Below, one piece after another: positions 33,524-42,809 of a stretch of DNA of 64,000 bases (position 1 is the stretch's first letter; every line of letters begins with the position of its first letter). The translations under genes were made by a program, and so were the position numbers. This stretch comes from Lamprobacter modestohalophilus (lineage in GTDB: Bacteria > Pseudomonadota > Gammaproteobacteria > Chromatiales > Chromatiaceae). The stretch spans positions 124,001 through 188,000 of the forward strand of contig NZ_NRRY01000002.1 of the NCBI RefSeq assembly GCF_016583905.1. The letters are read 5' to 3'. The notes under the pieces were generated by a model, which saw nothing but the letters and a program-made list of their open reading frames with translations, had not been told where the DNA came from and did no database searches.

Positions 33524-33690
33524 GAGCGTTGCTGTCTCCCGGTCTCGGCACGGGTCTCCTGTCATCCGAGCGCAGCTTAAGTATCGTGGAAGGTCGAGCG
33601 CCGTTGGCTAGGCTTAGACCTTGCCTGTCTGGATCATGCCAGATAGAGCAGATCTCACGCGAAGCCGCGAAGCCACGAAGTTGCAAAGTG

Positions 33691-33715
33691 GCTGTCCATT
33701 TTCTACTTCCCGATG
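33691..33715. repeat. 25-bp dispersed repeat (inverted partner at 60586)
   Basis: GCTGTCCATTTTCTACTTCC followed by CGATG; the reverse complement with one mismatch is at 60586-60610. Both copies are intergenic. The motif looks like the end of a lost insertion sequence, but no transposase is near either copy. Confidence 0.7.
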
Positions 33716-33762
33716 ATCGCCCAACACTAGCCCTCAAACCGGGAAGAAGTTGATGGGCAGCG

Positions 33763-33795
33763 TCTAAGTCGTATCAAGCTTCTAAGTCGGATCAA
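33763..33795. repeat. 15-bp duplication across the hoxW stop codon
   Basis: TCTAAGTCGTATCAA (33763-33777) and TCTAAGTCGGATCAA (33781-33795), period 18, one mismatch. On the - strand the right copy holds the last hoxW codons and its TAG; the left copy repeats them after the stop. Confidence 0.85.
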
Positions 33796-34345
33796 TCAGT
33801 GACATGACTTCGGCGATCATCGGCTCTAACGCCTGCTGCGCGGTTTCGCTCAGGGCATAGCAGGCATAGCCCCACTCGGCGCCGCCGCCGGAGACCAGCC
33901 AGGCCTCGGGGGCGCGCTGATAGAGCGCCTCGCACCAGGCAAGCAGCTCGCGCGGGTCATGGAAGTGCGCCATGGTCGAGAGGGCGGTTCGGTCTGGCGA
34001 TAGGCGGCGGCGTCTGACCTGCCCGGGCGGGGTGTCGATCGCGGCGTCGACGAAGATGACGCGCTCGGTGCGTGCCAGGTCGTCGACAAGCTCGGCGGTC
34101 AGGATGTGGCGCGCTTGGACCTCGACCGCTCCGGTGGGCGTCTCGGTCTGAGCCCGCGGCTGTGCGCTCAGCTGTGGCTGCTTGCCAAAGTGCTCCTGGA
34201 GTCGATCGGCAACCAACGGCCCGAGTGCGTCATCGCCGCGGATCGGGCTACCATAGCCAATCACTAGCGCCCGCAGCGGTCGTGCTTCGGTCTGCTGCTC
34301 CTGCTGCTGTTGGGCGCTTTCGACAGTCGCTTGACCAATGTTCAT
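33782..34345 (-). CDS. hoxW: Hydrogenase maturation endopeptidase HoxW
   Basis: A 187-aa peptidase of the HyaD/HycI/HoxW family: ALVIGYGSPIRGDDALGPLVADRL with the nickel-sensing first acidic residue, VIFVDAAID, and HFHDPRELLAW with the conserved histidine. It clips the C-terminal tail of the hydrogenase large subunit after nickel insertion. The start overlaps the hoxH stop by four bases (ATGA), so the protease is made with its substrate. A glutamine-rich stretch (QQQQEQQ) near the N-terminus is unusual. A duplication covers its stop. Confidence 0.88.
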   Translation of the reverse strand: MNIGQATVESAQQQQEQQTEARPLRALVIGYGSPIRGDDALGPLVADRLQEHFGKQPQLSAQPRAQTETPTGAVEVQARHILTAELVDDLARTERVIFVDAAIDTPPGQVRRRRLSPDRTALSTMAHFHDPRELLAWCEALYQRAPEAWLVSGGGAEWGYACYALSETAQQALEPMIAEVMSLIDPT

Positions 34346-35775
34346 GCGTCGCGCACCAGCCGGTCGATCACAGCCCCAGAGGCATCCTTCAGCTCGATGC
34401 TTAGCGGCATCTGGCCAAAGGCATGCGAGGCACAAGACAAGCAAGGATCGTAGCAGCGGATCACCGCCTCGACCCGATTCAGCATGCCTTCGCTGAGCTT
34501 GTTGCCATCGACATAGGCATCGGCGACCTGCTTGATGCTCTGGTTCATCGCCAGGTTGTTGTGGCCGGTGGCGATGATCAGATCGACCCAGTTGATCAGG
34601 CCGGCCTCATCGATCTTGTAGTGATGCATCAGGATGCCGCGCGGTGCCTCCGAGACGCCGATGCCCTCGTCGCGGTTGCCGCGCGCATGGGCGCGAACCC
34701 GCGTGTCGAGGATGCTCGGGTCCTTGAGTAGCCGCTGCATCATCTCGATCGCGAAGATAATCTCGACCAGGCGCGCGTAATGGTAGTGGAAGCTCGAGCG
34801 CACCGGCCCCGAGTCTTCCTGCAGCATGTGGAACTCGGCCAGGGCGACATCGGCGAACGGCGTGCCGCAGCTCTCGGCATTGTTGAGCCGGGCGAGCGGG
34901 CCGACCCGATAGATGCCGTTCGGGTAGCCCATCGGCTTGTAGTAGGGGAACTTCATGTAGCTGAAGTCTTCGACCGCTTCGCCGATGATGCGCGGGTAGT
35001 CGGATGGCGGCACCCTGTCTTCAACGATCCGGCCTTGCGCGTCTTTGATGCGGATGAGGCCGTCGTAGTGTTCGAGCTGACCCTTGTTCGAGACCAGCGA
35101 CAAGAACATCGTTGGCATGGTGCCGAAGTGCTCGGCCTCATCCTTGAACTTGGGCACCATGGTCTTGAACAGGCCATAGGTGTCCTTAGCGATGGTCAGT
35201 GCTTCGGGCAGCATCTTCAGCATCGCTTCACGCTTGTCGCTGTCGAGCGGTTCGCTGACGCCGCCCGGCACGACCCAGGTCGGATGGATCTTCTTGCCGC
35301 CGAGGATCTCGATGATGGTCTGGCCGATCTGGCGCAGCTTGATGCCCTGCTTGGCCAGCTCGGGGTCTTTGGCCATGACGCCGAAGATGTTGCGTTTGAC
35401 GGGGTCGGAGTCCCAGCCGAGCAGCAGATCCGGTGATGACAGGTGGAAGAACGACAGCGCATGCGATTGCAGCAGCTGCGCTAGGTTCATGATCCGGCGT
35501 AGCTTCTCGGCCGTCGGCGGGATGGTCACTGCGAGCAGGTCGTCGCAGGCCTTGTTCGAGGCGAGCAAGTGACTGACTGGGCAGATTCCGCAGGTGCGGG
35601 CGGTGAGTGCCGGCATCTCGCGGTAGGGGCGGCCCTCGCAGAACTTCTCGAAGCCGCGGAACTGGGTCAGATGGAACTTGGCGTCTTCGACCTCGCCGCT
35701 GTCGGCGAGCTGCAGCGAGATGCGGGCGTGGCCCTCGATGCGGGTGACCGGGTCGATGCTGATGGTTCGGCTCAT
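34342..35775 (-). CDS. hoxH: [NiFe] hydrogenase large subunit HoxH
   Basis: A 477-aa large subunit of the group 3d bidirectional type. Both nickel-binding CxxC motifs are intact: RTCGICPVSH (near residue 60) and DPCLSCASHAFG close to the C-terminus, followed by a cleavable tail of about 25 residues. It houses the Ni-Fe(CN)2CO site that oxidises or makes H2 in the cytoplasm. Its partner HoxY is encoded 77 bp upstream and its protease HoxW overlaps downstream. No residues appear to be missing. Confidence 0.94.
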   Translation of the reverse strand: MSRTISIDPVTRIEGHARISLQLADSGEVEDAKFHLTQFRGFEKFCEGRPYREMPALTARTCGICPVSHLLASNKACDDLLAVTIPPTAEKLRRIMNLAQLLQSHALSFFHLSSPDLLLGWDSDPVKRNIFGVMAKDPELAKQGIKLRQIGQTIIEILGGKKIHPTWVVPGGVSEPLDSDKREAMLKMLPEALTIAKDTYGLFKTMVPKFKDEAEHFGTMPTMFLSLVSNKGQLEHYDGLIRIKDAQGRIVEDRVPPSDYPRIIGEAVEDFSYMKFPYYKPMGYPNGIYRVGPLARLNNAESCGTPFADVALAEFHMLQEDSGPVRSSFHYHYARLVEIIFAIEMMQRLLKDPSILDTRVRAHARGNRDEGIGVSEAPRGILMHHYKIDEAGLINWVDLIIATGHNNLAMNQSIKQVADAYVDGNKLSEGMLNRVEAVIRCYDPCLSCASHAFGQMPLSIELKDASGAVIDRLVRDA

Positions 35776-35852
35776 GGTCGCTTAGTCCAGGGCGTCAGGC
35801 GTTGTTGGGGTTGTCAGGGTCTGGGCGCGGATGTAAGACGCGTGGCCTGAGC

Positions 35853-36482
35853 TCAAGCGCCGAATCGGGTCATGCGCAGCGGCTCCGGCACGCGACCTTC
35901 GAGCAGCTCGCTCAGCACGTAATGGATGGTGTCGGCCTGCGGCGGGCAGCCTGGGATGAAGACGTCGACATCGACCACAGCATGCACCGGCAAGACGGTC
36001 TGTAGCAGGGCTGGAACGCCTTGGGTTGGGATCTGCGGATGGATGTTCACGTTCTCGAGATAGGCGCGCTCATAGACGTTGTCGAGCTTGAACGCATTGC
36101 GCATCGCCGGGACATTGCCGTTCACCGCGCAGTCGCCAAGGCTGACCAGGAGCTTGCAGCGCTCGCGGAACAGCTTTGCCTTGTGCAGGTCTTCTTCGTT
36201 GCTGATCGAGCCTTCGATGATGCCGACATCGACCTGCTCGGGCAATGTCTTGCAGTCGACTAAAGGGCTATAGACGATGTCGATCTTCTGTGCCAGCTCG
36301 ACCAGACGCTCGTCCATGTCGAGGAACGACATGTGGCACCCAGAACAGCCGTCCAGCCAGATGGTTGCGACGGTGACCTTGTTCCCGCTGCTGTTGGTGG
36401 CGGTGCCGAGCGGTGCTTGGGTGTCGGGGGTTGGATGGGCAGCCTTTGAGCTGGCTGCTGTGGCTTCGGGCTGAGCGCTCAT
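35853..36482 (-). CDS. hoxY: [NiFe] hydrogenase small subunit HoxY
   Basis: A 209-aa small subunit. Cysteines for the proximal [4Fe-4S] cluster appear in [35 protein letters not shown] and [14 protein letters not shown]. It passes electrons between HoxH and the HoxU iron-sulfur subunit. A 30-residue N-terminal tail rich in Ala, Thr and Pro precedes the domain. The start overlaps the hoxU stop by four bases. Confidence 0.93.
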   Translation of the reverse strand: MSAQPEATAASSKAAHPTPDTQAPLGTATNSSGNKVTVATIWLDGCSGCHMSFLDMDERLVELAQKIDIVYSPLVDCKTLPEQVDVGIIEGSISNEEDLHKAKLFRERCKLLVSLGDCAVNGNVPAMRNAFKLDNVYERAYLENVNIHPQIPTQGVPALLQTVLPVHAVVDVDVFIPGCPPQADTIHYVLSELLEGRVPEPLRMTRFGA

Positions 36483-37210
36483 CGTGCGGATCTCCGTCGA
36501 GCAAGAATCGGCAGGAAGTGCTGATCTTTGACCATCTCACCGACGGAAGTGCCCTGTTTGACCAGGGCGCCGGTCGGGCAGACTTGCACGCACTTGCCGC
36601 AGCTGGTGCAGGTGTCACTGTCGCCCCAAGGCTTGGCGAGATCGGTGATCACCTGGCAGTCGCTGCCACGGCCCATCACATCCCAGGTGTGGGCGCCCTC
36701 GATCTCGTCGCAGACGCGCACGCAGCGGGTACAGAGCACGCAGCGGTTGTGGTCGACACGGAACATCTCATGGGTGCTGTCGACCGCGTAGCCGTGATTG
36801 CGGTAAGGCATGCGCACATGGTCGACGCCGCAGCTGTTGGCGAGCCATTGCAGCTCGCAATGGCCATTCGAGACACAGACCGAGCAGACATGATTGCGCT
36901 CCGCGAACAGCAGCTCGACCAGGGTGCGCCGATAGCGCTGCAGCTTCTCGGAGTTGGTGGTGATCTCCATGCCCTCGGCGACGCGCGTGGCGCAGGCGGC
37001 GAGAAGTCGGTTTTGACCGGCCACCTCGACCATGCAGAGGCGACAGGCGCCGACCACCGAGAGCCCCTCCATCCAGCATAGGCTGGGGATCGGGATCTTA
37101 TTCTCGCGGCAGACTTCGATGATGGTCTCGTCTTCGCGCGCCGACAGATCTTGACCGTCGATTCGGAGCGTGACGACGCGGACACTCGGTTGTGTAGCGA
37201 TGATTGGCAT
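36479..37210 (-). CDS. hoxU: NAD-linked hydrogenase iron-sulfur subunit HoxU
   Basis: A 243-aa diaphorase subunit homologous to the N-terminal part of NuoG: a plant-type [2Fe-2S] domain ([23 protein letters not shown]), a His-Cys3 motif ([15 protein letters not shown]) and two [4Fe-4S] motifs ([31 protein letters not shown]). In complete enzymes it connects HoxYH to the NAD-binding HoxF. HoxF and HoxE are not encoded next to it: upstream is a repeat and the unrelated hda gene. It is the first gene of hoxUYHW here. Confidence 0.92.
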   Translation of the reverse strand: MPIIATQPSVRVVTLRIDGQDLSAREDETIIEVCRENKIPIPSLCWMEGLSVVGACRLCMVEVAGQNRLLAACATRVAEGMEITTNSEKLQRYRRTLVELLFAERNHVCSVCVSNGHCELQWLANSCGVDHVRMPYRNHGYAVDSTHEMFRVDHNRCVLCTRCVRVCDEIEGAHTWDVMGRGSDCQVITDLAKPWGDSDTCTSCGKCVQVCPTGALVKQGTSVGEMVKDQHFLPILARRRSAR

Positions 37211-37348
37211 CGGTCTTCCCGTATCTGGCGAGGAGAGGGTGTGCTGTGAAAGCGGTGCTGCGTTAGGCCGAAGGCCTGACGATACACGACCGCTGCGACG
37301 GACGCATGTCTGAGCGTGGGTTGTTAAGCCATGCGATGAGCGGTGTTA

Positions 37349-37400
37349 CCGTGCAACAAGCGCCTCATCGTCCGGGGTGGCGACGCGCCATGGCCGTTAG
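37349..37400 (+). repeat. Dispersed two-hairpin repeat, copy B
   Basis: The same unit as at 32141, ending in CCGGGGTGGCGACGCGCCAT and GGCCGTTAG, with hairpin TGGCG-ACG-CGCCA. It lies between hda and hoxU and its end overlaps the last codon of hda. Confidence 0.75.
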
Positions 37401-38158
37401 GCCCGATCGGACTCGTTTGATGTTTGCTCAGCGGTGGAGTCGCTGCCTGCATGCTCGAGTCGCTCGAGGAGTCGGCCGATCGATCGGATCGAGGGTTGTC
37501 GCTGCTCGGCCAGCGCGGTGCGGTCGATCTCGTCGAGCAGGGCAGAGAGCGCCCCTGGATCGCGTGGGCAGCGGCTGAGGATGTAGCTGATCATCGCGTC
37601 GCCAAAGCGCAGGCCGCGCTGCTCGGCGCCAATGCGCAACAGTTCTGCGCGGCCGGCGTCGCTGAGTGGCCGCAGGTTGTAGCTGGGGCCGGCGGCGAGA
37701 CGCGAAGCGAGATCGGGCAGTCGAATGCCGAGCCGGCCCGCAGGCTGGCGTGCAGCCGCGAGCAAACGTCGGCCGGCATCGCGCACCCGGTTGTAGAGAT
37801 TGAACAGCGCCTGCTCCCAGGCGGCATTGCCGGCGATCGCCTGCAGGGCGTCGAGCAGAATGGCATCGCGCTGCTCGAGGTCATCGAGCACGGCCGGTGT
37901 TAGGCGGGGCGTATCCAAGGGTAAGTACACGACGCCGAGCCCGCGTTGGCGGACCTCGCCAGCGGCGCAGACCAGCAGCTGCGACTTACCGCTCGCGGCG
38001 GCGCCGTGGAGGTAGATATAGGGCTCGCCGCTGCAATCAGCCCATTGCCGAACCGCGGCCAAGGCGGCGCCGTTGCCATGGGCGATGAAGCCATCAAAGC
38101 CGCGTGGCTCGGGCTGGCGCAGTGCGAGCGGGAGCTGCGGCGGATACCGCTCTTGCAC
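37397..38158 (-). CDS. hda: Hda, DnaA-related replication regulator
   Basis: A 253-aa AAA+ protein of the Hda/DnaA type: LPLALRQPEPRGFDGFIAHG contains a QLPL-type clamp-binding motif near the N-terminus, followed by a modified P-loop HGAAASGKSQLL, the Walker B-like DAILLDALQ and a C-terminal lid. With the sliding clamp it triggers hydrolysis of DnaA-ATP and limits initiation. It starts 9 bp after the wrbA-like gene on the same strand. Its Walker B lacks the usual second acidic residue, as in many Hda proteins. Confidence 0.88.
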   Translation of the reverse strand: MQERYPPQLPLALRQPEPRGFDGFIAHGNGAALAAVRQWADCSGEPYIYLHGAAASGKSQLLVCAAGEVRQRGLGVVYLPLDTPRLTPAVLDDLEQRDAILLDALQAIAGNAAWEQALFNLYNRVRDAGRRLLAAARQPAGRLGIRLPDLASRLAAGPSYNLRPLSDAGRAELLRIGAEQRGLRFGDAMISYILSRCPRDPGALSALLDEIDRTALAEQRQPSIRSIGRLLERLEHAGSDSTAEQTSNESDRA

Positions 38159-38167
38159 CGTGATATC

Positions 38168-38935
<768 letters not shown>

Positions 38936-39808
38936 TTAATGTTGCGCCGGCGGCGTGGTTGCGTTGACCACGCCGGTAAACAGGCTTCTGGCATCGACGG
39001 CATCGAAACGATAACCGCGATTACAGAATTCGCAGGTGACCTCGATGAGGCCTTGTTGGGCGATGATGTCGTCGACTTCGTCGCGCCCGAGGGCGCGCAG
39101 ATTGTCGGCCACCCGCGTGCGCGAGCATCCGCAGCGGAAGGCAACAGGCTCTGGCTCGAACAGGCGCAGGCTTTCTTCATGGAACAGGCGTCGCAGCAGA
39201 TCTGGCGTCGATTGCTGTAGCAGTTCACGCGGCTGAACGGTGTCAGCGAGCATCACTGTGCGGTTCCAATCGTCTTCATCGTCAGTTGGACCTGGCAGGC
39301 GCTGTAACATCAGGCCGGCCGCGCGCTTGTCGCTGACCGCGAGCCAGAAGCGGGATGGCAGTTGTTCGGAGGAGGCAAAGTAGCCCTCGAGCGCAGCGCC
39401 GATCCCAGCCCCCTCGAGCGGCACGATGCCCTGGTAGCGATCGCGATTTTTGGCGTTAATGGTCAGGACTAGCTGCCCTTTCCCAAACAGCGCTTGCAGG
39501 TCGCCGGCTTCGATCTCGCCCTCCCAGCGTGCGAGTCCCCGTACCGTTCCCTCATGTGTGGCCTGAGCGACCAGGGTCCGAATCGGACCTTCACCCTGCG
39601 CCTGTAAGATCAGCGAGCCTTCGAGCTTCAGTGTTGCGGTGAGCAGTAATACCGAGACCAGGGCCTCGCCGAGTGGCTGCTTGACGGCTGCTGGATAGGT
39701 GTGACGCTCGAGCACCGCCTGCCAGGCTGCATCAAGTCGGACGAGCTCGCCGCGCACGCGCGAACGCTCGAACACGAAGCGGTGCAAGGAATCGGTTTCG
39801 GACAGCAT
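38936..39808 (-). CDS. hslO: Redox-regulated chaperone Hsp33
   Basis: A 290-aa chaperone with the redox switch cysteines at the C-terminus (CGC in AFRCGCSRTRV and CEFC in VTCEFCNRGY). The N-terminal substrate-binding domain shows the normal pattern (RFVFERSRVRGELVRLD; GEALVSVLLLTATLK). It holds unfolding proteins during oxidative stress. Single gene, with a 396-bp gap upstream. Confidence 0.94.
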   Translation of the reverse strand: MLSETDSLHRFVFERSRVRGELVRLDAAWQAVLERHTYPAAVKQPLGEALVSVLLLTATLKLEGSLILQAQGEGPIRTLVAQATHEGTVRGLARWEGEIEAGDLQALFGKGQLVLTINAKNRDRYQGIVPLEGAGIGAALEGYFASSEQLPSRFWLAVSDKRAAGLMLQRLPGPTDDEDDWNRTVMLADTVQPRELLQQSTPDLLRRLFHEESLRLFEPEPVAFRCGCSRTRVADNLRALGRDEVDDIIAQQGLIEVTCEFCNRGYRFDAVDARSLFTGVVNATTPPAQH

Positions 39809-40204
39809 GCTGGCTCCACCATCGGTTGAACGGGGGCCCGGCTCGCATGAGCAGGCGGGCGTCGATCAGTCAGTTGACATCACCATTATGGGTGCTCAGG
39901 CACTCAGCGGGTACATCCGGGGCTGTCTTGACCCCTAGGTTGGCGCCTCGGGCGCCTGTGTGGGGCCATGTCATGTGATCTGGTCTGGTTGCGCAAGTTG
40001 TAGAAAAGCAACTTAGGTTGTTTGCTGTTGTGTTTTCTCGTCATCTGTCGGCAGCCTAGGGGTTTCCGTTGTTACCGGCTGTAACAATCGACGGTTGTTC
40101 GCAAAAAATTGTGACAATCGCTGAAATATGGGGTGTTATCGCTTGCTTAATATTTAAGCAGATACTAATGTTGAGTCAACACTTGTTGTATGGAGGGTAC
40201 AAAT
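39809..40204. other. Divergent intergenic region upstream of hslO and the 65-aa membrane gene
   Basis: No gene. The right half is AT-rich and holds three palindromes: TGTTAC-N5-GTAACA at 40070-40086, GCTTAATATTTAAGC at 40145-40159 and GTTGAGTCAAC at 40170-40180, the last about 25 bp before the start codon at 40205. They are candidate binding sites for regulators of the small membrane protein. Confidence 0.55.
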
Positions 40205-40402
40205 ATGTTGCCTCTCTCGATTGGTATCGCGATTGCTGTCGGGTTCGCTGCGTTGGCCGGCTCGACCTACGGATTCGATGAACTCTTCAGCGGTAGCTGG
40301 CTACTTTTGGTGGTCTGGGGTCTGATTGCCGGGCCGGTCCTGATGTTCGTTGCGGGCAGCGAAGATCGCAACAGCTCTTGGCGACGTAGACCCAAAGCCT
40401 GA
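40205..40402 (+). CDS. Small membrane protein (65 aa)
   Basis: Two hydrophobic segments (about residues 5-22 and 32-50) around a short loop TYGFDELFSGS, then a basic C-terminal tail (SSWRRRPKA). A good ribosome-binding site (GGAGGG) precedes ATG 40205. I do not recognise the family. The palindromes upstream suggest tight regulation. Confidence 0.65.
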   Translation: MLPLSIGIAIAVGFAALAGSTYGFDELFSGSWLLLVVWGLIAGPVLMFVAGSEDRNSSWRRRPKA

Positions 40403-40481
40403 GCCCACCCCGCTGGTCGTCAGGTGACGGCCGCCGACCACTTCCTTGCGCATCGGAGCGCATGCGATGGATCGCATGCGC

Positions 40482-40787
40482 TCACCTCCGGAGGCGCGCC
40501 TCAACGCTGGCCGTTTTTTGTGCGAGGCGCCCCGTTGGGCCTTCGCGAATATCGAGCTTGACTGTGGCATAGACTCGCTTGCAGCCGGCGGCGGCAAGCA
40601 GAGCCTGCGCCCGCTCGATCAGGCTCAAGGCGTCTCCGAGCGTATTGGTCTCGAACAGGGTGCCCATGGCCGTTAACTGGTAGCTGTGGCCGCTGTCTGC
40701 GATCAGGTCGACCACTGAGGCGACGAAAGGGCTCAGGTGCTCGGCCTCGCCGACGGGGAAGATACTGAAGTCTACGAGAACAGACAT
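40482..40787 (-). CDS. MTH1187-family thiamine-binding protein
   Basis: A 101-aa protein of the MTH1187/YkoF-like superfamily: VLVDFSIFPVGEAEHLSPFV, DSGHSYQLTAMGTLFETNTL and a C-terminal KLDIREGP. Members bind thiamine or related metabolites and form tetramers; their cellular role is not settled. ATG 40787 is divergent from the 158-aa gene with a 62-bp gap. Confidence 0.82.
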   Translation of the reverse strand: MSVLVDFSIFPVGEAEHLSPFVASVVDLIADSGHSYQLTAMGTLFETNTLGDALSLIERAQALLAAAGCKRVYATVKLDIREGPTGRLAQKTASVEARLRR

Positions 40788-40849
40788 CGATGTGCCTCTG
40801 GCGTTAAGCTTGCTTCTGGTTGGGCCTATCTTTGCCGCGCTAAGGATCG

Positions 40850-41326
40850 ATGACAAGCATTCAAACAACAGACTTTGATGTCGGTGCCGACCCTGACTGG
40901 GATAGCCCGCTCAACTTCAAGCTGACCCCGGAGCTGATCGTGCATGCGCTGATGGAGACGGCCTCCGCGGTGCATACCGGCTGGGAGAGCTGTGTCGACG
41001 AGGATGCCATCCTGTCGCAGATCGCGGCCATGGATGATGCCGGCGATAAAAGTATCCGTCTGGTCGAGCAGGAGATGCTCGATGAGCAAGATCAGACCGC
41101 GTCTTGGCATGATTGGACGCTTGAGGTTCGGGTCGGCGCGGTGCTGACGGTGGGCCATTGGCAGGTGCGTTCGACGGCGCCGCCGCTCGACTGGGAGTGG
41201 ACGGCGGCCGCCGCCGAAAGCGCCTTTGAGCGCGCCTGCGTCCTACTTGGCCGTCGGGTTCGTCGCGGCTTGGTGGTGGAGGAGCCGATGCGGCCTGAGT
41301 TGCCACCGCGCTCGAGCCGACATTGA
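40850..41326 (+). CDS. Hypothetical acidic protein (158 aa)
   Basis: I do not recognise a family. Soluble and acidic, without signal peptide: LNFKLTPELIVHALMETASA is a helix, followed by a beta-rich half (TLEVRVGAVLTVGHWQVRS; LDWEWTAAAAESAF) and a basic tail. The ribosome-binding site AAGGA precedes ATG 40850. A 16-bp tandem duplication covers the stop codon. It begins a + strand series of three small genes. Confidence 0.65.
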   Translation: MTSIQTTDFDVGADPDWDSPLNFKLTPELIVHALMETASAVHTGWESCVDEDAILSQIAAMDDAGDKSIRLVEQEMLDEQDQTASWHDWTLEVRVGAVLTVGHWQVRSTAPPLDWEWTAAAAESAFERACVLLGRRVRRGLVVEEPMRPELPPRSSRH

Positions 41327-41344
41327 TTCGAGCCGACACTGATT
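41312..41344. repeat. 16-bp tandem duplication across the stop codon of the 158-aa gene
   Basis: TCGAGCCGACATTGAT (41312-41327) followed directly by TCGAGCCGACACTGAT (41328-41343), one mismatch. The TGA in the first copy is the stop codon. Confidence 0.9.
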
Positions 41345-41433
41345 TCTGGGCCATCGTGCGGACCGCCACTGCGGCCACGGCGTTGCTTCGGCCATGCCCT
41401 GGCTGCTGAAATTGCTTCTGGAGGATGAATTAA

Positions 41434-41706
41434 GTGAAGTTTCAAATCGACGTCGAAATGACCCCTGCCGAGTTACGCAAACTGATGGGGCTGCCGGACC
41501 TCGAGGCGCTGCAGCAGCGGATGCTCGACGATATTCAGGCCCGGATCGAGCAGGGCGTGGAGGGCTATGACCCGATGGAGTTGATGCAGCCCTATCTGAA
41601 GACCAGCCTTGCCGGCATGGATATGATGCAGCGGCTGTTTGCTGCAGGAATGGGGGCGGCTGCGGCTGCGGGAAAGAAACAGACGTCGGGCTCCGGCGGC
41701 GACTGA
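41434..41706 (+). CDS. DUF6489-like protein (90 aa)
   Basis: Starts with GTG after a TGGAGG ribosome-binding site. The N-terminal pattern FQIDVEMTPAELRKLMGLPD followed by LEALQQRMLDDIQARIEQG and MELMQPYLKTSLAGMDMMQR resembles the DUF6489 family of small proteobacterial proteins. The C-terminus is a low-complexity Ala/Gly tail. Function unknown. Confidence 0.7.
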   Translation: MKFQIDVEMTPAELRKLMGLPDLEALQQRMLDDIQARIEQGVEGYDPMELMQPYLKTSLAGMDMMQRLFAAGMGAAAAAGKKQTSGSGGD

Positions 41707-41805
41707 GTGGCGCGTGCAGCGATACCTGGAACTAGGCGTGTCGCACCTGCAGGGGACGAACAATAAGCTCGGCTCTAGGGCCGGCCACCGCGAGGGGAGA
41801 ATGAG

Positions 41806-42060
41806 ATGTCTCATCGACTGCTGATCCTTGGCTGTAGAACGATGCGCGACGGCGTGGTCGTGTCCTTTGTCTTCTTCGTGGCTGCCGTGTTGCTGTTCCT
41901 GGCTGCGACGCATGTCGTACCCGCAGTGGCCTATGCGCGCCAGATCGTCTTACTCTTGGCGCTGGTGTTGATCATTCTCGCGCCGGTCGTGCTGATTTCG
42001 ACCTTCTTGATCTCGGTGCTGCCGGGTGCACGAGCGAAGCTCGAGAATTGCGAGCACTAG
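41806..42060 (+). CDS. Small two-helix membrane protein (84 aa)
   Basis: Two strongly hydrophobic segments (about 17-35 and 45-71) with a short basic N-terminus and a C-terminal PGARAKLENCEH. The ribosome-binding site GGGGAGAA precedes the ATG. No family recognised. It follows the DUF6489-like gene by 99 bp. Confidence 0.65.
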   Translation: MSHRLLILGCRTMRDGVVVSFVFFVAAVLLFLAATHVVPAVAYARQIVLLLALVLIILAPVVLISTFLISVLPGARAKLENCEH

Positions 42061-42275
42061 CTAGATCGAGTAGCCGTGAGGCCGGCCACAGGCGCTTGAG
42101 CTGATCGCTGGACGTGGTGGACGGCAATAGCCGGTATCCGCGGCGTTTTGCTTTCGATCGGCAGGCCGGATGACTGATGACCGATGGCTACAGTAGCCTA
42201 GAGTAGGCGGAGCGCGCCAACGCGGCCGAGCAGCAGTAGCTTGGCGGGCCGCGTTGGCTTGGTGTGCGCCTGTGC

Positions 42276-42614
42276 TCAGTAGCCGCCTTTGCGGTGAACC
42301 TCGGGCAGCCCGGCGATCTTGGTGCCTTGCTTCGTCGGCGCCAGCGGGAACAGCAGATAGACCTCTTTGCTGCTGGGCTTGCTGCCCCACTTTTTGCCCA
42401 TGTCTTTGAGTAATGCCCGTTCCATCGGCTGGTTTTGGTTATTGTTCAGGTATTCGTCGCGCAGGTAGTTGATCACGTCCCAGTGACGCTCGCTCAGCTC
42501 GATGCCCTCGATATCGGCCAGCGCCTTGGCAACGTCTTCGTCCCAGTCGAGGGGGTTGACTAGGAACCCGGACTCGGTGGTTTCGATACTTTTGCCGTTC
42601 ACTTCAATCGCCAT
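42276..42614 (-). CDS. DsrC/TusE-family paralogue without cysteines
   Basis: A 112-aa DsrC-fold protein: MAIEVNGKSIETTESGFLVN, ELSERHWDVINYLRDEY, and a C-terminal TKQGTKIAGLPEVHRKGGY. Both cysteines of true DsrC are replaced, and there is no cysteine anywhere, so it cannot carry sulfur. In the DsrC/TusE/RspA superfamily such members are regarded as regulatory (RspA-type), to the best of my knowledge. The insert after KKW is family-typical. It lies 2.6 kb upstream of the dsr operon on the opposite strand, downstream of the Cas6-like gene. Confidence 0.88.
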   Translation of the reverse strand: MAIEVNGKSIETTESGFLVNPLDWDEDVAKALADIEGIELSERHWDVINYLRDEYLNNNQNQPMERALLKDMGKKWGSKPSSKEVYLLFPLAPTKQGTKIAGLPEVHRKGGY

Positions 42615-42809
42615 AGCGAATGCTCCTCTCGTCGTTGGGGGCCGCCGTTCTGTTGGCAGGCGGTCTAGGGTTAACGCGTACCGGCGTGCGGCCGGAGAGG
42701 TGATCCGGCGCTCACAGCTGAAAACCCGCGAATATTAGTCAATTGTTGTAGAGACGTCATCTCTATGCGTGAGATGGCCGCGTGAGCTGGCCGCATGAGG
42801 TGGCGCTGA

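Noticed and set aside
37306-37578. Open frame sharing the peptide HRPGWRRAM with a frame at 61382-61588
   Set aside because: The similarity comes from the dispersed DNA repeat, not from homologous proteins.
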